Source: an uncultured Prevotella sp. | Lineage (GTDB): Bacteria > Bacteroidota > Bacteroidia > Bacteroidales > Bacteroidaceae | DNA: 6,184 nucleotides | Reading direction: 5' to 3' | Assembly (NCBI GenBank): GCA_905210845.1 | Contig: CAJLYG010000185.1 | Span: 1-6,184 of the forward strand | Shown here: piece by piece, positions 5,820 to 6,184 of the stretch | How the letters are laid out: every line of letters begins with the position of its first letter | Numbering within the stretch: position 1 is the stretch's first letter | Program-made: the position numbers and the translations under genes | Notes under the pieces: generated by a model | Databases searched by the model: none | What the model saw: the letters and a program-made list of their open reading frames with translations, nothing else | What the model was told of the DNA's origin: nothing

Positions 5820-6184
5820 TTAGTCTTTAGCTTCCCTCCGGGGATCTTCTTCTACTGTGATCTTGACCGGATTCTCAACGATCTCATCTGTCAGGGCGAA
5901 ATCCCAGACATCCTGTACGTTTTCCACATAATGGAAAGCGACCCCCTTCAGGTAGATGGCGGGGATGTCGTCTATGTCCTTCTTGTTGTCCTTACACATC
6001 ACGATATCCGTGATGCCAGCGCGCTTTGCAGCTAAGATCTTCTCCTTGATGCCCCCAACTGGCAGGACCTTGCCGCGAAGCGTGATCTCTCCGGTCATGG
6101 CAGTGTTCTTTCTCACTTTCCTTTGGGTGAGCGCAGACGCAATAGAGGTGGCAATCGTGATGCCCGCAGACGGACCATCCTTAG
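5820..6184 (-). CDS. lon: Lon protease, C-terminal end of the peptidase domain (5' part beyond window)
   Basis: Lon is a cytosolic ATP-dependent serine protease that degrades misfolded and regulatory proteins. The window shows only the last 120 residues, in frame from the right edge (first full codon 6182-6180). KDGPSAG carries the catalytic Ser at 6170-6168, and GGIKEK carries the catalytic Lys at 6041-6039. The two are 43 residues apart, as in E. coli Ser679 and Lys722. [17 protein letters not shown] lies between them as in the family. After the peptidase fold a charged tail ends in [10 protein letters not shown]. The GTG at 6116 could be mistaken for a start, but the homology runs through it to the edge. 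It is the most upstream visible gene of the minus-strand operon; its ATPase and N-terminal domains and the operon promoter lie outside the window. Confidence 0.96.
   Translation of the reverse strand, partial: KDGPSAGITIATSIASALTQRKVRKNTAMTGEITLRGKVLPVGGIKEKILAAKRAGITDIVMCKDNKKDIDDIPAIYLKGVAFHYVENVQDVWDFALTDEIVENPVKITVEEDPRREAKD

Noticed and set aside
5820..6116. A separate 98-residue gene starting with GTG at 6116
   Set aside because: Lon homology, including the catalytic Ser motif, continues in frame upstream to the window edge, so this is an internal codon.

Overview
The window looks like the chromosome of a Bacteroidales bacterium, most likely a Prevotella relative. This rests on four things: the minus-strand order lon, tgt, LptF/LptG-type permease, RhlE-type DEAD-box helicase; a Bacteroidota-type promoter (TTTG ... 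TAnnTTTG) in front of gdhA; Bacteroidota-style protein sequences; and mostly weak Shine-Dalgarno signals. Genus level is inference from family resemblance, not from a search.

Layout, left to right. Positions 1-54 hold the 3' part of a tRNA-Asp(GTC) on the plus strand, cut by the window edge or truncated, followed at once by a strong intrinsic terminator (57-85). Positions 86-244 contain no gene but carry an array of degenerate 22-bp tandem repeats with exact phasing (145-276). Its last unit runs into a hairpin flanked by A6 and T5 tracts (245-297) that can stop transcription from both sides and serves as the gdhA terminator. gdhA (322-1656, minus) encodes a hexameric-type glutamate dehydrogenase; its promoter is at 1777-1811, giving an inferred leader of about 115 nt that contains a possible 21-codon upstream ORF. 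A second terminator (1882-1916) overlaps the last codons of the upstream helicase gene, so gdhA is insulated as a single-gene unit.

From 1897 to the right edge, four minus-strand genes are spaced 24-47 bp apart and probably form one operon read from right to left: lon (C-terminal end only), tgt, an LptF/LptG family permease, and the DEAD-box RNA helicase. Functionally they cover protein quality control, tRNA queuosine modification, lipopolysaccharide export and RNA remodelling. They are housekeeping roles whose linkage is not an obvious single pathway.

The most unusual features are: (1) an N-terminal extension of about 70 residues on the permease, with eight tryptophans exactly seven residues apart and a duplicated 14-residue unit whose two copies differ mainly by synonymous changes; (2) the 22-bp phased intergenic array; (3) a Tgt in which two of the three zinc-binding cysteines of the family are missing; and (4) the anomalous tRNA-Asp 3' part at the left edge, which could be a remnant or an attachment site.
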